A stretch of 64,000 nt of DNA from Alphaproteobacteria bacterium (GCA_017616015.1 JAFZYY010000009.1:121517-185516), one strand, 5' to 3'; numbered from the stretch's first letter, positions 52,931-62,321 are shown. Numbers and translations are program-made. The notes: generated by a model not told the origin, from the sequence alone.

Positions 52931-53527
52931 TTATTTTTCTGAAAAAACATTTTCTTTTTTCAGCAGATTGCTCAGACAGATCATGTTTTTCAGGCAAGGA
53001 ATGCTCTGAACGCCGAAAATAATTGTCGTATGATCAAAAATCAGGCAGGGAACGGCGCGCAACCCTTCCGGCATGTTGGCCGGCAAAGGATTTCGGCTCG
53101 GATTTCTATGTTCCGCGTTCAGGGGTAATCCGTAATGTTCCGCAATCGGGCGGATTGTTTCCGGGACACTGACATCTTTGCCGAAGGAAAAAAAAGCGCT
53201 GAATATATCGTCCAGAACATTGTATTCTTTTTTGCTGAAGGCGGTACGCACCAATTCGCAGGGCAGGGAAAGATCCGAAGAAAGTTCCGGAATGGCGTCG
53301 AAATTAACGGATATTCCCGCTTCCCGCAGGAAAGGGCGCGTCTTTTCTTCCAGCATTCTGGCTCTGTCGGCGGCCTGAATATCAAATCCCGGGAAGAAAG
53401 AGTCTCCGTTTATAAAGAAAGGCGATATAGTCGCCCGAGCCGCGTTTTCTTCCAGCGCCGTCCGTAGCTGACGCCAGGCAATATATGACCATAAACAGGT
53501 GATGTCTAATATAAAGTCAATATTCAT
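52931..53527 (-). CDS. DsbA/FrnE-like thioredoxin-fold protein
   Basis: 198 residues without a signal peptide, so cytoplasmic. The N-terminal active-site position reads DITCLWSYI: a single Cys followed by Ser where oxidoreductases have C-x2-C. A later GLRAVPCLIFD offers the cis-Pro loop. The middle helical insert and the lack of CxxC fit the FrnE/2-hydroxychromene-2-carboxylate isomerase branch. Redox exchange is therefore doubtful; isomerase or glutathione chemistry is possible. A short gap separates it from the plus-strand operon at 53607. Confidence 0.68.
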   Translation of the reverse strand: MNIDFILDITCLWSYIAWRQLRTALEENAARATISPFFINGDSFFPGFDIQAADRARMLEEKTRPFLREAGISVNFDAIPELSSDLSLPCELVRTAFSKKEYNVLDDIFSAFFSFGKDVSVPETIRPIAEHYGLPLNAEHRNPSRNPLPANMPEGLRAVPCLIFDHTTIIFGVQSIPCLKNMICLSNLLKKENVFSEK

Positions 53528-53606
53528 TTTTTTATCCGGATTTCTTTTTATTTTTACCGTTTTTTTATGTATAAAAGATTAAGAAGCAACAGCGCCGGAC
53601 GGACAA

Positions 53607-54950
53607 ATGGGACGTTTGCAGGAATTTATGGATAAAAGTGAACTTGCGGAAGAAGATCCTACTCCCGATCTTTTGGCGCAGGAAATGCTGTTGGAACAGC
53701 AAAAGAAAACGGATTTGCAACGCGCTATGGCGCGATCCGTGATTCGTCCTCTGAAAAAGGAATTGCGCCATTCCCAAATGGAAGGACGGTACATTCGTCC
53801 GAAAGAAATAAAAAAAGAAATCGAAAAATTAGAGCAGGCAAAACGACAGGCCGAAGAAAAAAAGAAAGGCTTTTTCGGACGATTCTTCGGTAAGAAAAAG
53901 AAGGAAGAAACGGCAGAAAAGGAACCGGAAAACACAACGTCAAAAACAGCCGGTTTGTCTGATGCCGAAAAAAAGAAAAAAGTCGAACATATCCGCCAGT
54001 TAAGAGGAATCGCTCTGGCCAAAAAAATCAGAGAACAAAAAGAAGCGGAAGCAAGATACCTTGAAGTAAACGGCCTTTCGGAAACAAAACAGGAATACGG
54101 TTTCATTCCGGAAGAAACGGAAATACCGGTGGAACATATCACTCGGACGCCGTTTGTGGAATCCGTTCAGCGTCTGTCTGATGAATCGAATCCTGATTGG
54201 CAGGACAATCCGCCGCAGGAAGAACTGGTTGATGAAACGACAATGGCTCGTCTGCAGTTCATGCCCGTTCCTACGGACGGACCGGACGGAATTATAGCCA
54301 CGGCTTTGTCCGTTGCGGTCGGCTTTATTTATTTTGAAGAAGACGGACAAAAAGTCGATCGTATCATCACAATACGAAAATTGTTTTTCCGGCAGGGCGA
54401 TATTTTAATCGACGCTTTTTGTCACGATATTGCAGCGCCGCGTCTGATCGCTTTTTCCAGCGGCATTAAAATGTATAATCTTCAGTCGATGAAGGCTTAT
54501 GAAAATCCGCGCGAGTTTTTATTGTGCCGTATCGCCGGATTAAACGAAACAAATAATTTGGGAGATTCAAGCTTTGCCGCGGTTTTATCGGTTGTTCGCT
54601 ACGAGCTGGCGGCATTGGTTTTTGTCGCTAAATCCGATTTTAACAGAACAGATGAAGAAAACGATCTGATTTTGGCGTATATTTCTCAACGTTGTCCGAC
54701 TATTGACTTTGACGAAAACGAAATGTTGGATTATATTGCAATGCTTGTTCCCGATGAACAAAGCTTTTCCGAAGCGTTGGGAATCGTGGTCAAACAACCG
54801 CAAGACGTTGTTCTGTCGTTCGTGCGCACTTTTTTGCAAATGATGCTGTCGGACGGCGTGTTGCATGAAAATGAACGGGAATTGCTGGCGGAATTGCTTT
54901 ACCTGTTGCAGACAGAAGGGATAGAATTAGATCGTATTGGTTTAAAGTAG
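53607..54950 (+). CDS. TerB-like protein with charged N-terminal region
   Basis: 447 residues. The first 180 residues are Lys/Glu-rich, probably coiled coil (IKKEIEKLEQAKRQAEEKKK, a GRFFGKKKKEE turn). A middle region (FIYFEEDGQKVDRIITIRK, LIDAFCHDIAAPRLIAF) is like the WYL-type sensing domain of TerB proteins. The C-terminal 110 residues (FLQMMLSDGVLHENERELLA) fit a TerB-like helical domain with its DGxxHxxE motif. TerB proteins occur in stress and tellurite-resistance contexts. It starts an operon with the next two genes (6-10 and 27 base gaps). Confidence 0.65.
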   Translation: MGRLQEFMDKSELAEEDPTPDLLAQEMLLEQQKKTDLQRAMARSVIRPLKKELRHSQMEGRYIRPKEIKKEIEKLEQAKRQAEEKKKGFFGRFFGKKKKEETAEKEPENTTSKTAGLSDAEKKKKVEHIRQLRGIALAKKIREQKEAEARYLEVNGLSETKQEYGFIPEETEIPVEHITRTPFVESVQRLSDESNPDWQDNPPQEELVDETTMARLQFMPVPTDGPDGIIATALSVAVGFIYFEEDGQKVDRIITIRKLFFRQGDILIDAFCHDIAAPRLIAFSSGIKMYNLQSMKAYENPREFLLCRIAGLNETNNLGDSSFAAVLSVVRYELAALVFVAKSDFNRTDEENDLILAYISQRCPTIDFDENEMLDYIAMLVPDEQSFSEALGIVVKQPQDVVLSFVRTFLQMMLSDGVLHENERELLAELLYLLQTEGIELDRIGLK

Positions 54951-54959
54951 AGGTGCTTG

Positions 54960-55415
54960 ATGTTAAAAATTATTCCAATCAGTTTGGCAGTATGCCTGTT
55001 GTCCGCTACGGTTCATGCGGCGGATTCAACGTCGGAGCAGATGATGCGGGCTGAATTTGACCAGAACAAAAGTAAAATCAACGAGATTTTTCAGGATAAG
55101 GTTCAGAAAATTTCCGCGCGTCCCGCATTGCCGGAAAAAATGCGTAGCCTGCTGATTTCTCAGGCTGACGAGATCCGCCAGTTTGATTTGGATATGTTGC
55201 AAAAGAAAATGAATATAAAAATCCGTCAGGCAAAACAGCGCGACGAAATGAAAGAACGTTTGCGTCAGGACGCGCAAAACCGCGCGAAGTGGCTTTTGGA
55301 AGACGAAGAAAAATTCCAGGAAAATAAAAAAGACAGAGAGCAAAAGGAACGCGCGATTCTGAATCAGGTTCAGGATATTCAGCAAGAGGCTGAAAATAAA
55401 AAGCTTAAGAAATAA
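54960..55415 (+). CDS. Secreted charged coiled-coil protein
   Basis: 151 residues. Signal peptide (MLKIIPISLAVCLLSATVHA) followed by an entirely helical, strongly charged body rich in Gln, Arg, Lys and Glu (RQAKQRDEMKERLRQDAQNR), with no Cys. It resembles small periplasmic chaperone-like coiled coils only in composition. I start at ATG 54960; the frame also has a TTG three bases upstream. AGGTG is the ribosome site. It is second in the operon. Confidence 0.6.
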   Translation: MLKIIPISLAVCLLSATVHAADSTSEQMMRAEFDQNKSKINEIFQDKVQKISARPALPEKMRSLLISQADEIRQFDLDMLQKKMNIKIRQAKQRDEMKERLRQDAQNRAKWLLEDEEKFQENKKDREQKERAILNQVQDIQQEAENKKLKK

Positions 55416-55442
55416 TTCTGTACTTAAAAAAAGGAAGAAAAA

Positions 55443-57596
55443 ATGCTTCATTTTTTGTCACGGTTCAGTCTGGCGACACGGATTTATATCGGCTTCCTTT
55501 TTTTGGGCATTTATGTCGTTTCGGTTTGTTTCGCGTCTATTTTTGCGGTCGGATACATACATCGCGAATATGCCAAAACGGACAATATTATAGAAAACAC
55601 TCGGCAATTTTCCGTTTTGGAAAACAGTTTGTTTACTTTAAAGCGTTCTTTGTATTTCTTTTCGTTAAAAGGATCAGAAGACGAAAAGGTCGCCGTGGAA
55701 GAAGCTTTTAACGCATTTGAAGAAAAGTCCAAAGAAATAGAAAATTCTTTGGAAATTCCGGAAGTTCGCGAAAAATATCAACAAATTCTGAGCGCTTCAT
55801 TGGAAAAATATCGTACGGATATGACAAAGATGTTTTCGTTGCATGAAAAAAGCATAGAAGCAACGGAAAAAGTCAATAAATTAGCTGAAAAAGCCTCGGA
55901 ACAGCTAAATGAACTGATTGAGGAAACAACGCTTCCTTCCGCTTCTTTTGCTTTAAACGGATTGCGGGAACAGCTTGACGCTACGCTGCGTTCCATAGAT
56001 GCCGTATCGGCTGATAACGCGGAAAGCGAAAAGCAGCTGAATACGGAATTCGCTTCTTTAAAAAAAGCGCAGAATACGGCGAAACAAGCCGAAATGATTA
56101 ATACAAAACAGTTAAAAGCGCTTTTTTTGACGTTTAATCTCCTTGAAGAGGAAATAAACAGAAAATTAAGAATAGATAAAACCTTACGGGAAAAAATAAC
56201 GGAAATTTCTTCCGTAAACGAAAAAAATATTCAGGATTTAAAAGATATTTTAGGCATTATAGCGCGTTCAACCACTCAACTGCTGTCTCAGGCCGATGCG
56301 GGAAAAATAGCTTTGCAGAAAGCGTTCGTTTTCGCCGCGGGATTAGGCGGTGTTTTAGCCGTTTTGTCGGCTTTTTTAGCTCTGTTCGGCGTTCGTTATC
56401 CTTTGGCGCGCCTGATTGAAAACGCGCAGGCCATGGCGCGGGGCGAACGTTCCGTTCAAATTCATTTTACCGAACGCAGCGATGAAGTCGGCGCTTTGGC
56501 AAAATCATTGACAGCCTTGTTGGCTCAGCTGAAAGAGACTCCTTTTTTGGCCGGCGAGCTTTTGCGCAGTCATCAAAATGTGACTTTCGGCTCGGATTTC
56601 GCCTATAAAAACAATGAAAATAAAATCGAAGAAACGCCAAACGATCCGAATACCGGCGAAGAATTCGCTTATTTCGGACAGGAAGTCGGAGTCGATACGG
56701 AAAGTCAGCTGAACCAAATGCTTTTCCTTGTTCAGTACATCAGTAATTCCGCGACGGAATTAACGCAGAATATCAAACAGCATTTTTTGGTTTGCCGCGA
56801 TAGCTTGAAAGAATTCAGTGATTTGACAAAAGCCGTTGATGACGGCGTTTCATCGATTAACGAAAAACTTGCGGAAAACAGCCTGAATGCTCTGTTGTCC
56901 GAAACAAACAAGCTGATAGAAACGTTTTCTTCAAGCTTTGACGAATTCGATGAAATACAGGATTTATTTTCCAAACAGGATTCTTTACTGGAAATAATGC
57001 TTGTTCAGTTACAACAACTTCAAAGCTTTGTTCCTAAATTGACGGAATGGGGGCAGGTTGCCGGAGAATTGACAGGAACAATCCGTTCCCTGACTTCAGA
57101 AACAAAGATTTTATCTTTAAACGCTTCCATTGAAGCCGCAAAATCGGGTGAAAGCGGAAAATCGTTCGGCGCTGTCGCTTTGGATATGCGCCAGAAAACG
57201 CATCAGACGGCGGAAGCGGCCGAACGGTTAACCTCACATTTGAATTCTATCCGCGAGGAAGCTGTTCATTTTGCCGAAACGATGAATGCCGTCGGTTTCC
57301 AAACGGAGGAAATACGTCGTTATATTCAGGCTATCCGCCCTATTCAGACCAAGCAGGTCGATCAAATCAATACGGCCTTCGACTTTGTGGAGAATGTTAA
57401 TAAGGAAATGGGAACTTGCAGAGAAAATTATGAAAAAATTCAGCTGCAGGCTTCGTTTTTGCCGGAACGCCTTCAAAAAACAAGCCAGTTGGAACCTCAG
57501 ATGGAACAACAGATAAAAGAGATCGAAGACTTGTTGGATAAATTTAATTCGTCCTTGCCTGTATACGAGGAAGATAAAGAAAGTAAGAACGATTAA
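55443..57596 (+). CDS. Divergent methyl-accepting chemotaxis-like transducer
   Basis: 717 residues. A transmembrane helix lies at about 13-38, a long extracytoplasmic helical part (about 40-285), a second transmembrane helix at about 293-315, and HAMP after (LIENAQAMARGERSVQIHF). The C-terminal coiled coil has LSLNASIEAAKSGESGKSFG (about 556), the MCP signalling tip in altered form. It should bind a CheA/CheW complex if one exists. No che genes are in the window. Last gene of the operon, and its partner proteins upstream (TerB-like and secreted coiled coil) are unusual. Confidence 0.72.
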   Translation: MLHFLSRFSLATRIYIGFLFLGIYVVSVCFASIFAVGYIHREYAKTDNIIENTRQFSVLENSLFTLKRSLYFFSLKGSEDEKVAVEEAFNAFEEKSKEIENSLEIPEVREKYQQILSASLEKYRTDMTKMFSLHEKSIEATEKVNKLAEKASEQLNELIEETTLPSASFALNGLREQLDATLRSIDAVSADNAESEKQLNTEFASLKKAQNTAKQAEMINTKQLKALFLTFNLLEEEINRKLRIDKTLREKITEISSVNEKNIQDLKDILGIIARSTTQLLSQADAGKIALQKAFVFAAGLGGVLAVLSAFLALFGVRYPLARLIENAQAMARGERSVQIHFTERSDEVGALAKSLTALLAQLKETPFLAGELLRSHQNVTFGSDFAYKNNENKIEETPNDPNTGEEFAYFGQEVGVDTESQLNQMLFLVQYISNSATELTQNIKQHFLVCRDSLKEFSDLTKAVDDGVSSINEKLAENSLNALLSETNKLIETFSSSFDEFDEIQDLFSKQDSLLEIMLVQLQQLQSFVPKLTEWGQVAGELTGTIRSLTSETKILSLNASIEAAKSGESGKSFGAVALDMRQKTHQTAEAAERLTSHLNSIREEAVHFAETMNAVGFQTEEIRRYIQAIRPIQTKQVDQINTAFDFVENVNKEMGTCRENYEKIQLQASFLPERLQKTSQLEPQMEQQIKEIEDLLDKFNSSLPVYEEDKESKND

Positions 57597-57602
57597 TATA
57601 TT

Positions 57603-58043
57603 TTAATGGACGGGCGTTTCCGTATTCATGCGGCCGACATTGCTAATCATTTGATCCAAAATTGTCAAAGATTCTTCAGCTTCCTGCGAAGAGGCCGGAC
57701 TCGGAGAAAAAGCGCGTCCCTGTTCCAACGTTTTCTTTTCGACGTTTTGCAGAACGCCGTCGCGGTTAAATTTAAAAACGATTACGGTTCTTTCGGTTTC
57801 TTTCGGTTTCAGAAAAGCGATTCGCTTTTGTTTCGAATGAATGTAAACCCACTCTTCACTCTCAAAAAGAACCTTGGAAGAGGGAGAGCCCAGCTTTTGT
57901 TGAACTTCCGTATAAAGAGTCTCGTTCGGTTTGAATGACGCCAATACTTCCGGATCTACCGCGTCACCATGGACGTCTATCATCGCGGAACAGGCGGACA
58001 GTGTGAAAAAAAGCGGAATAATAGCGGGTAAACGAAAATGCAT
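57603..58043 (-). CDS. bamE: BamE/SmpA/OmlA-like outer-membrane lipoprotein
   Basis: 146 residues. A lipoprotein signal peptide with lipobox LSACS places Cys as the lipidated N-terminus. The BamE fold motif follows: FKPNETLYTEVQQKLGSPSSKVLFESEEWVYI, then VFKFNRDGVLQNVEK. BamE is an accessory part of the outer-membrane beta-barrel assembly machine. The start is uncertain: ATG 58043 has no clear ribosome site, and the upstream TTG at 58061 is an alternative. It is divergent from the DUF177 gene, as is common in alphaproteobacteria. Confidence 0.8.
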   Translation of the reverse strand: MHFRLPAIIPLFFTLSACSAMIDVHGDAVDPEVLASFKPNETLYTEVQQKLGSPSSKVLFESEEWVYIHSKQKRIAFLKPKETERTVIVFKFNRDGVLQNVEKKTLEQGRAFSPSPASSQEAEESLTILDQMISNVGRMNTETPVH

Positions 58044-58112
58044 GCACAAAAACCGTATCAAAAATCAAAAGATGAGATAAAATAACGTAAAAAATCTTTA
58101 AAGGAAAGCTCT

Positions 58113-58634
58113 ATGAAAGAAATAAGTCCTGAATTTTCATATATGGTCGACGTTAACCGTATCCCGACGTCGGGATTGTCTTTGAATTTGCAAGCGAACG
58201 AAGAACAGAAATCCGCTTTGGCAAAACGCTTCGGGTTGGAGGAAATACGTTCGTTAACCGCTGAAATGACATTTAAAAGAATTAATAAAAAGCGAGTCCG
58301 CGTTGATGCGCGCTTTAACGCGGAAGTCAAACAAATCTGCGTTGTTACGTTAGAACCCTTTAATCAGTCGGTCAAAGACGAATTTTCCGTTGTGTTTTCG
58401 CAGGAAGACGACGTTTCTTTGCGATTGAACGAAATTGACATGGATATGAACGAAGACGACGATGTCGAGTTTTTACAGAGCGATAAAATAGATGCCGGCG
58501 AATTGATCGCTGAATATTTATCATTGTCCTTAGATCCTTTTCCTCACGCTCCGAACGCGAAATTTGAATCCGAATCTGACGCTGAAACGGAAAAAAATGC
58601 TTTTTCCGTTCTGGAAAAGCTTAAGTTTAAGTAA
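58113..58634 (+). CDS. yceD: DUF177 family protein (YceD-like)
   Basis: 173 residues. The pattern EISPEFSYMVDVNRIPTSG, CVVTLEPFNQSVKDEFSVVF and DAGELIAEYLSLSLDPFPHA is that of DUF177, whose usual place is upstream of rpmF, as here. The family is tied to 23S rRNA handling, with unproven details. The C-terminus is acidic. A 105-base gap without other features separates it from rpmF. Confidence 0.85.
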   Translation: MKEISPEFSYMVDVNRIPTSGLSLNLQANEEQKSALAKRFGLEEIRSLTAEMTFKRINKKRVRVDARFNAEVKQICVVTLEPFNQSVKDEFSVVFSQEDDVSLRLNEIDMDMNEDDDVEFLQSDKIDAGELIAEYLSLSLDPFPHAPNAKFESESDAETEKNAFSVLEKLKFK

Positions 58635-58739
58635 AATTGCCTTGCAGTTTGATAAAATTTTTTATATAGACATATCCTAGCGCTTTCGGGGTTGAGCCTG
58701 AAAGCAAAAGAATAACAGTTTTATGAGAGAGTTAAAGAA

Positions 58740-58934
58740 ATGGCAACACCTCGTAGTAAAAAATCGAAGTCCGCACGCAATATGCGCCGTTCTCATCTGG
58801 CGTTAAAGGACAACGCCGTTATGGAATGCCCGAATTGTGGTGAAATGAAGCGTCCCCACAATGTATGTCCCAGCTGCGGCAGCTACAACGGTAAAGAAAT
58901 TGTCGCGCAAAAAGAAAATAAAGTTGAAGAATAA
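58740..58934 (+). CDS. rpmF: 50S ribosomal protein L32
   Basis: 64 residues, basic N-terminus (MATPRSKKSKSARNMRRSHL) and a zinc-ribbon CPNCG...CPSCG pair, as in L32. Located between DUF177 and plsX, its conserved neighbourhood. GAGAG lies shortly before the ATG. Confidence 0.95.
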   Translation: MATPRSKKSKSARNMRRSHLALKDNAVMECPNCGEMKRPHNVCPSCGSYNGKEIVAQKENKVEE

Positions 58935-58954
58935 CTTTGTTTGAGGACGCGGCG

Positions 58955-59995
58955 GTGGAAAACGCATCCTTTGTCATAGCAATCGATGCTATGGGTGGCG
59001 ATCATGCTCCGGACAGCGTGATCGCGGGCGTGAAGTTTGCTGAAAAAAAACATTCGGACGTTCGGTTCCTGATATTCGGCGATGAGGCTAAAGTTCAGCC
59101 GTTCATTGATAAATATCAACTGGATAAGGGGCGCTATCAATTCGTTCATACGCCGGATTATGTCGCTTCGGACGAAAAACCGTCGGCGGCTGTCCGCTCC
59201 GGGCGGAAATCCAGCTTGTGGCTGGCGATAGACGCCGTTAAAAAGGGAGACGCGGCCGCGGTTGTCAGTTCCGGCAATACGGGAGCGCTGATGGCGTTCT
59301 CAAAATTGATTCTGGGAACAATGCCCGGAATCCATCGTCCCGCGATAGTGACGATTTTACCGACGTGCAAAAGCGAATGTGTCGTGCTGGATTTGGGCGC
59401 GAACGCGGAATGTGACGCGCGTAATCTGGTCGAATTCGCGATCATGGGGGAAGCTTATTGTCACGCCGTTTTAAAACGAGAAAAGCCGACAATCGGTTTG
59501 CTGAATATCGGTTCGGAAGACATCAAAGGGCGCGACGAAATCAGGCAAGCCGCTCAAATTCTGAGGGATTCTCCGCTGTCAGAGGAATTTAAAGGATTCG
59601 TCGAATCCGATGACATTGCTACTGGCGCGGTTGATGTTTTCGTAACGGACGGATTTACCGGGAATATCGCTTTGAAAGCGATTGAAGGAACTGCGCGCCT
59701 GATGGTCAGCGCGCTTAAAGACGCCGCTTCCAGAAGTATTTTGTCAAAACTGGGATTTTTATTGGCTCTGCCTTCGCTGAAAAAACTGAAAAAAAGAATG
59801 GATCCGGGACGTTATAACGGCGCTATGTTGGTCGGATTAAAAGGAATTTCGATTAAAAGCCATGGCGGTGCGGACGCTTTCGGTTTTGCAAACGCGATTA
59901 ATGTGGCGCTTGACACTGTTCGTCATGATTTGGTCGGTAATATTGCCAGACGGCTTGAATCCGTAGAATTTTTGGAAGAGGAAAAAGAAAAATGA
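58955..59995 (+). CDS. plsX: Phosphate acyltransferase PlsX
   Basis: 346 residues. IAIDAMGGDHAPDSVIAG is the family start, then SSGNTGALMAF, VVLDLGANAECDARNL and TDGFTGNIALKA. PlsX turns acyl-ACP into acyl-phosphate for phospholipid synthesis. I take GTG 58955, which has GAGGA seven bases upstream, over the longer TTG start at 58937. It overlaps the fabH start by four bases (ATGA), so both are co-translated. Confidence 0.92.
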   Translation: MENASFVIAIDAMGGDHAPDSVIAGVKFAEKKHSDVRFLIFGDEAKVQPFIDKYQLDKGRYQFVHTPDYVASDEKPSAAVRSGRKSSLWLAIDAVKKGDAAAVVSSGNTGALMAFSKLILGTMPGIHRPAIVTILPTCKSECVVLDLGANAECDARNLVEFAIMGEAYCHAVLKREKPTIGLLNIGSEDIKGRDEIRQAAQILRDSPLSEEFKGFVESDDIATGAVDVFVTDGFTGNIALKAIEGTARLMVSALKDAASRSILSKLGFLLALPSLKKLKKRMDPGRYNGAMLVGLKGISIKSHGGADAFGFANAINVALDTVRHDLVGNIARRLESVEFLEEEKEK

Positions 59996-60966
59996 CAATC
60001 CGTTCCCGTATCGTTGGTGTTGGTTCGTATTTACCGGAACATATCAGCACAAATGATGATATGGCTAAAATCGTCGATACCAGTGATGCCTGGATTGTGG
60101 AAAGAACCGGCATTCGCGTCCGTCATTTTGCGGACGAAAACACGCATACTTCAACCATGGCGATCAATGCGGCTAAAGAAGCTTTGGCTGAAGCCGGCAT
60201 GACCGGCGACGATCTTGATGTGATCGTTGTGGGAACAGTGACGCCGGATAAATCTTTTCCTGCGACAGGAGTTTATATTCAGGCTGCTTTGGGAATGAAG
60301 CACGGGTGCGCGTTTGATGTCGTTGCCGCTTGTTCCGGTTTTCTGTATTCGCTGAGAGTGGCGGATAACATGATCCGGCTGGGACAAGCTAAAACGGCTT
60401 TGGTCATCGGTGCGGAAAAAGTTTCCTGCGTAACGGACTTTACGGACAGAAACACTTGCGTTCTGTTCGGCGACGGAGCCGGTTGCGTTATTTTAAAAGC
60501 CGAGGAAGGGAAAGGGGATTCTTCGGATACGGGCGTTTTGGACACGTTGGTTTATTCCGACGGAACATATGCGCCGGAATTGTGTTCCACCGGCGGCGCG
60601 TCAACCAATCACGAGGTTGGCTATGTGACAATGAACGGGCGGGAAGTATTCCGTCATGCCGCCGTCAATATGGCTGATGTTTCGCTGGAAATATTGGAAA
60701 AGAACGGCGTTTCTTTGGCGGACGTCGACTGGCTTGTTCCGCATCAGGCCAATATCCGCATTATCGAAGCGACGGCCAAGCGACTGGACGTTTCCATGGA
60801 TCGTGTGATTTGCACGGTCGATCAGCATGCGAACACGTCTGCGGCATCGATTCCTTTGGCTTTGGCCGAAGGGGTTAAAAGCGGCAAACTTAAGAAAGGA
60901 CAGCTTCTCCTGTTGCCGGGTATGGGATCCGGCTTTACATGGGGTGCCAGTCTGATACGACTCTGA
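59992..60966 (+). CDS. fabH: 3-oxoacyl-ACP synthase III
   Basis: 324 residues, as usual. The catalytic triad is visible: Cys114 in VAACSGFLYS, His251 in PHQANIRI and Asn281 in DQHANTSAAS. FabH starts fatty acid synthesis by joining acetyl-CoA and malonyl-ACP. It overlaps plsX. After its stop, a CGGAG..CTCCG hairpin without a strong T run may be a weak terminator. Confidence 0.96.
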   Translation: MTIRSRIVGVGSYLPEHISTNDDMAKIVDTSDAWIVERTGIRVRHFADENTHTSTMAINAAKEALAEAGMTGDDLDVIVVGTVTPDKSFPATGVYIQAALGMKHGCAFDVVAACSGFLYSLRVADNMIRLGQAKTALVIGAEKVSCVTDFTDRNTCVLFGDGAGCVILKAEEGKGDSSDTGVLDTLVYSDGTYAPELCSTGGASTNHEVGYVTMNGREVFRHAAVNMADVSLEILEKNGVSLADVDWLVPHQANIRIIEATAKRLDVSMDRVICTVDQHANTSAASIPLALAEGVKSGKLKKGQLLLLPGMGSGFTWGASLIRL

Positions 60967-61066
60967 GTTTTTTCGGAGAATCCTCCGGAAAATCAAGAAT
61001 ACCTTGAAAAAAAAGCAGAAATTTCTTACTCTATAAGACAGTGTGTAAGAAAAAAGGGGGGCATTT

Positions 61067-61369
61067 ATGTCTACAGAGGATAAAAATATTACGCGCGCTG
61101 AATTGGCCGAAGCCATTTACCATGAAGTCGGCCTGTCTTTAAATGAATCTTCGAAACTGCTGGATATGATATTGGAAGAAATTTCCAAGGCTTTGGAAAA
61201 AGGAGATACGGTAAAGCTGTCTTCTTTCGGATCGTTCGCTGTCAGAAATAAAAAAATGCGCATGGGGAGAAATCCCAAAACGGGAGTCGAAGTTCCTATT
61301 ACGCCGCGCCGTATTTTATCGTTTCATCCGTCGCATATTTTAAAAAATCAAGTTAACCGGAAAAAATAA
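61067..61369 (+). CDS. ihfA: Integration host factor subunit alpha
   Basis: 100 residues. The HU/IHF fold is clear: [20 protein letters not shown] at the start, [20 protein letters not shown] in the beta-arm and [13 protein letters not shown] near the end. IHF bends DNA at specific sites. Its position between fabH and a MerR-type gene is the standard alphaproteobacterial one. It has an AAAGGGGGG-type ribosome site. Confidence 0.93.
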   Translation: MSTEDKNITRAELAEAIYHEVGLSLNESSKLLDMILEEISKALEKGDTVKLSSFGSFAVRNKKMRMGRNPKTGVEVPITPRRILSFHPSHILKNQVNRKK

Positions 61370-61374
61370 AGACT

Positions 61375-61794
61375 ATGGAAGAAGAGATTGAAAACGCGGA
61401 TCTGTTTGATAAAAAAGCAGCTCGGGCGTTTCGGACAATTACTGAAGTTTCCGCGGAATTAAATGTTCCGACTCATGTGTTGCGTTTTTGGGAAAAAAAG
61501 TTTTCCGAAGTGGCACCCGTTCAGCGGGTGGGCGGCAGACGTTATTATCGCCCCGAAGACATTGCTTTATTAAAGAAAATCGAATATCTGCTGCATAAAG
61601 AAGGGTATACGATAAAGGGCGTGCAAAAACTGCTGAAGGAAGGAACGATTAACGCGGTTGTTGAAAGCAGGCAGAATAATATGGAACAGGAAACGGAAAA
61701 TACGCCGGTACAGGTTGACGAAGAAGGTTTGCCGATAGAACCGAAACCGGAATTCGACAGCGTTATCGCCGAGTTGGAAGAAATCAGCGCTTAA
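61375..61794 (+). CDS. MerR family transcriptional regulator
   Basis: 139 residues. [20 protein letters not shown] is the helix-turn-helix and [24 protein letters not shown] the wing and first coil of MerR proteins. The C-terminus is short and acidic, without metal-binding Cys, so its signal is unknown. It begins five bases after ihfA and is in the same transcript. This gene follows ihfA in many alphaproteobacteria. Confidence 0.85.
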   Translation: MEEEIENADLFDKKAARAFRTITEVSAELNVPTHVLRFWEKKFSEVAPVQRVGGRRYYRPEDIALLKKIEYLLHKEGYTIKGVQKLLKEGTINAVVESRQNNMEQETENTPVQVDEEGLPIEPKPEFDSVIAELEEISA

Positions 61795-61870
61795 TTAAAA
61801 AAAGCCGTTTAATCTAAAGAATTACGCTTGCTTTTCCAAAACGGGCATATTATATTCTCCCCTGCATTGT

Positions 61871-61947
61871 CGGAGCGTGGCGCAGTCTGGTAGCGCACTT
61901 GTATGGGGTGCAAGGGGTCGAGAGTTCGAATCTCTCCGCTCCGACCA
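61871..61947 (+). tRNA. tRNA-Pro(GGG)
   Basis: 77 bases. Acceptor CGGAGCG pairs with CGCTCCG, then A and encoded CCA. The anticodon arm CTTGT-ATGGGGT-GCAAG (with one G-T pair) gives anticodon GGG. The D arm and TTCGAAT T arm are normal. Confidence 0.95.
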
Positions 61948-61956
61948 TTTGAAAAT

Positions 61957-62001
61957 GAAAAGCTAAAAAGACGTCCATTAAGGACGTCTTTTTAGCTTTT
62001 C
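61957..62001 (+). terminator. 20-bp perfect hairpin after tRNA-Pro
   Basis: GAAAAGCTAAAAAGACGTCC and its exact complement, with loop ATTAA. The right arm contains a T run. It can stop tRNA-Pro transcription. Its GACGTCC core returns in the next hairpin. Confidence 0.6.
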
Positions 62002-62059
62002 ATCAATGAGGACTTAATAAGGCGAGACGGCAGTCGAAGCCGAATTTAGACCGAATTGC

Positions 62060-62088
62060 AAGACGTCCTTAACGGACGTCTTTTTTTT
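62060..62088 (+). terminator. Second terminator sharing the GACGTCC stem
   Basis: AAGACGTCC and GGACGTCTT around TTAAC, followed by eight or so T. It looks like a truncated copy of the preceding 20-bp hairpin, with a proper T tail. Confidence 0.7.
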
Positions 62089-62114
62089 GTATTCCGGAAA
62101 AAGCTTTTCCTGCG

Positions 62115-62321
62115 TTACGCGATAATGTCCGGCAGCAACATATTTTCCAGTCGGGTAATTTCATCTTTAATGGCAAGCTTGTGTTTTTTTAATCGGCAAA
62201 CGCGAATCTGATCCAAAGAAGAGGAAGACATCTCCTGCGCGATTAAAATATCCAGCTTCTGATGCTCTGATCGAAGCGATTTTAAACGTTGCCTGATTTG
62301 GCTTTGTGTAAGGGATTCCAT
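62115..62321 (-). CDS. DUF465 family protein
   Basis: 68 residues, mostly helical coiled coil. LKSLRSEHQKLDILIAQEM and RLKKHKLAIKDEITRLE are the DUF465 (YdcH-like) pattern of two helices with a charged turn. Function unknown. A second family member lies after pfk (63657). Confidence 0.75.
   Translation of the reverse strand: MESLTQSQIRQRLKSLRSEHQKLDILIAQEMSSSSLDQIRVCRLKKHKLAIKDEITRLENMLLPDIIA

Noticed and set aside
52931..53527. DsbA partner that oxidises the Cys-rich proteins
   Set aside because: It lacks a signal peptide and the second active-site Cys and lies 40 kb away, so no link can be claimed.
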